From Paenibacillus lacisoli (GTDB taxonomy: Bacteria > Bacillota > Bacilli > Paenibacillales > Paenibacillaceae), in NCBI RefSeq assembly GCF_030580655.1, contig NZ_JAUQTB010000004.1, positions 124,001-188,000 of the forward strand: DNA of 64,000 bases, written 5' to 3'. Positions within the stretch are counted from its first letter, which is position 1. Each line of letters opens with the position of its first letter. This document shows positions 63,507 to 64,000 of this stretch, one piece after another. Under the pieces are notes generated by a model that was not told the origin of the DNA, did no database searches, and saw only the letters and a program-made list of their open reading frames with translations. The position numbers and the translations under genes were made by a program.

Positions 63507-64000
63507 ATGTCCTATAAACAGCTAAAATGGATGATTCTGCTCATTCCGACCCTTACCGTTGGTTTATGGGAGTATATCCGGCACCAGCTGCTGATGCCCT
63601 ACCTCTCCATGGGAGCTGGTAATTGGCTTACTCCGCTTATTGTATACATCGTTAGCGTCACTCTGCTCAGCCGGCTGTTCACCATGATGGAGACGGCCCG
63701 CTCGGAGCTGGAACGAGAACGAGCCTCCAAAGCCTCACTTGAAGCAAGGGAACAGCTTGCCCGTGAACTGCATGACGGCATCGCCCAGTCGCTCTTCCTG
63801 CTGTCCGTCAAACTCGATAAGGCCAAACGCCATGATCCTAACCCGGCTATTACCCAGGATTTGCAGGAGATCACCAAAACGGTTCATGAGGTTAACCGCT
63901 ACGTTCGGCAGGCCATCTCCGACCTGCGTGAGGTTCACGAAGAATTGCCGGAAGAGCCGCCGCTTGATCTGCGCCGCAAGGTTGCGGCTTTGACGGAATC
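63507..64000 (+). CDS. NarL-type sensor histidine kinase, 3' end outside window
   Basis: The frame opens at ATG 63507, preceded by GAGGTGAAG, and runs to the window edge (164 codons seen). Two short hydrophobic segments (about residues 8-25 and 40-60) form a small membrane sensor, then a coiled-coil region, then the HisKA_3 motif LARELHDGIAQSLF with the phospho-acceptor His near residue 90. This is the LiaS/DegS/YxjM class, usually followed by a LuxR-type regulator that would lie outside the window. Confidence 0.88.
   Translation, partial: MSYKQLKWMILLIPTLTVGLWEYIRHQLLMPYLSMGAGNWLTPLIVYIVSVTLLSRLFTMMETARSELERERASKASLEAREQLARELHDGIAQSLFLLSVKLDKAKRHDPNPAITQDLQEITKTVHEVNRYVRQAISDLREVHEELPEEPPLDLRRKVAALTE

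Overview
The window looks like chromosome of a low-copy-GC-biased, endospore-forming Gram-positive bacterium of the Paenibacillus type. The reasons are strong AGGAGG-like ribosome sites, frequent TTG and GTG starts, T-box and TPP riboswitch leaders, Bacillus-type regulators (CsoR, TetR, OmpR-type), a spore-cortex PdaA deacetylase, and roughly mid-50s percent G+C. The genus is my inference. No rRNA, tRNA, prophage, insertion sequence or CRISPR array is visible.

Layout. 1-2964: gluconate uptake and phosphorylation (gntP, cut by the left edge, and gntK). 3091-7611: a two-component system followed by two lipoproteins and a small basic Ser/His-rich protein. 7723-9425 (minus): a Ser/Thr kinase and a MerR-like coiled-coil protein. 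9768-10724: lactate dehydrogenase. 10816-14304 (minus): a six-PAS hybrid histidine kinase. 14673-19272 (minus): a five-gene response regulator, kinase, ABC ATPase and two-permease operon of the lantibiotic-immunity (LanFEG) type. 19466-24174: neopullulanase, a multicopper oxidase lipoprotein and an EamA exporter. 24452-28841: two tandem chemoreceptors. 29038-38063: pyruvate oxidase, a YdbST-like PH-domain pair, PdaA, oligo-1,6-glucosidase, small proteins, an M50 protease and an excalibur protein. 38151-43059: a CDF transporter, an AT-rich acetyltransferase, an unknown protein, an EAL phosphodiesterase and a PNPOx-like protein. 43132-48992: a divergent pair of RNA-controlled units, a T-box seryl-tRNA synthetase paralog on the minus strand and a TPP-riboswitch thiamine-precursor transporter operon on the plus strand. 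49012-56046 (minus): a collagen-like protein, a TetR-controlled exporter/nitroreductase unit and a large secreted fibronectin-III protein with 483-bp DNA repeats. 56254-59451 (minus): the CsoR-CopZ-CopA copper unit. 59530-64000: a molybdopterin oxidoreductase, then DUF5317, a 34-residue membrane peptide and a GGDEF/HD-GYP protein, and a NarL-type kinase cut by the right edge.

How it works together. Much of the window is sensing and envelope defence: four histidine kinases (one partial), two chemoreceptors, two c-di-GMP proteins, a LanFEG-like exporter, YdbST, and a repressor-controlled exporter. The regulatory DNA is unusually readable: two CsoR boxes, tandem operators downstream of a near-consensus promoter, 11-bp direct repeats before the LanFEG genes, one shared promoter-like motif before both chemoreceptors, a SigB-like promoter before pyruvate oxidase, and an operator-like palindrome inside the ydbST promoter.

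I found no clearly new multi-gene system. The strongest leads are the orphan LanFEG unit with its repeats, the T-box SerRS paralog with an altered motif 3 beside a TPP riboswitch, the small Ser/His-rich basic protein facing a Ser/Thr kinase, and the cluster of DnaA-box-like sequences near 5231-5310. All identifications come from reading motifs and remembered families; no searches were run.
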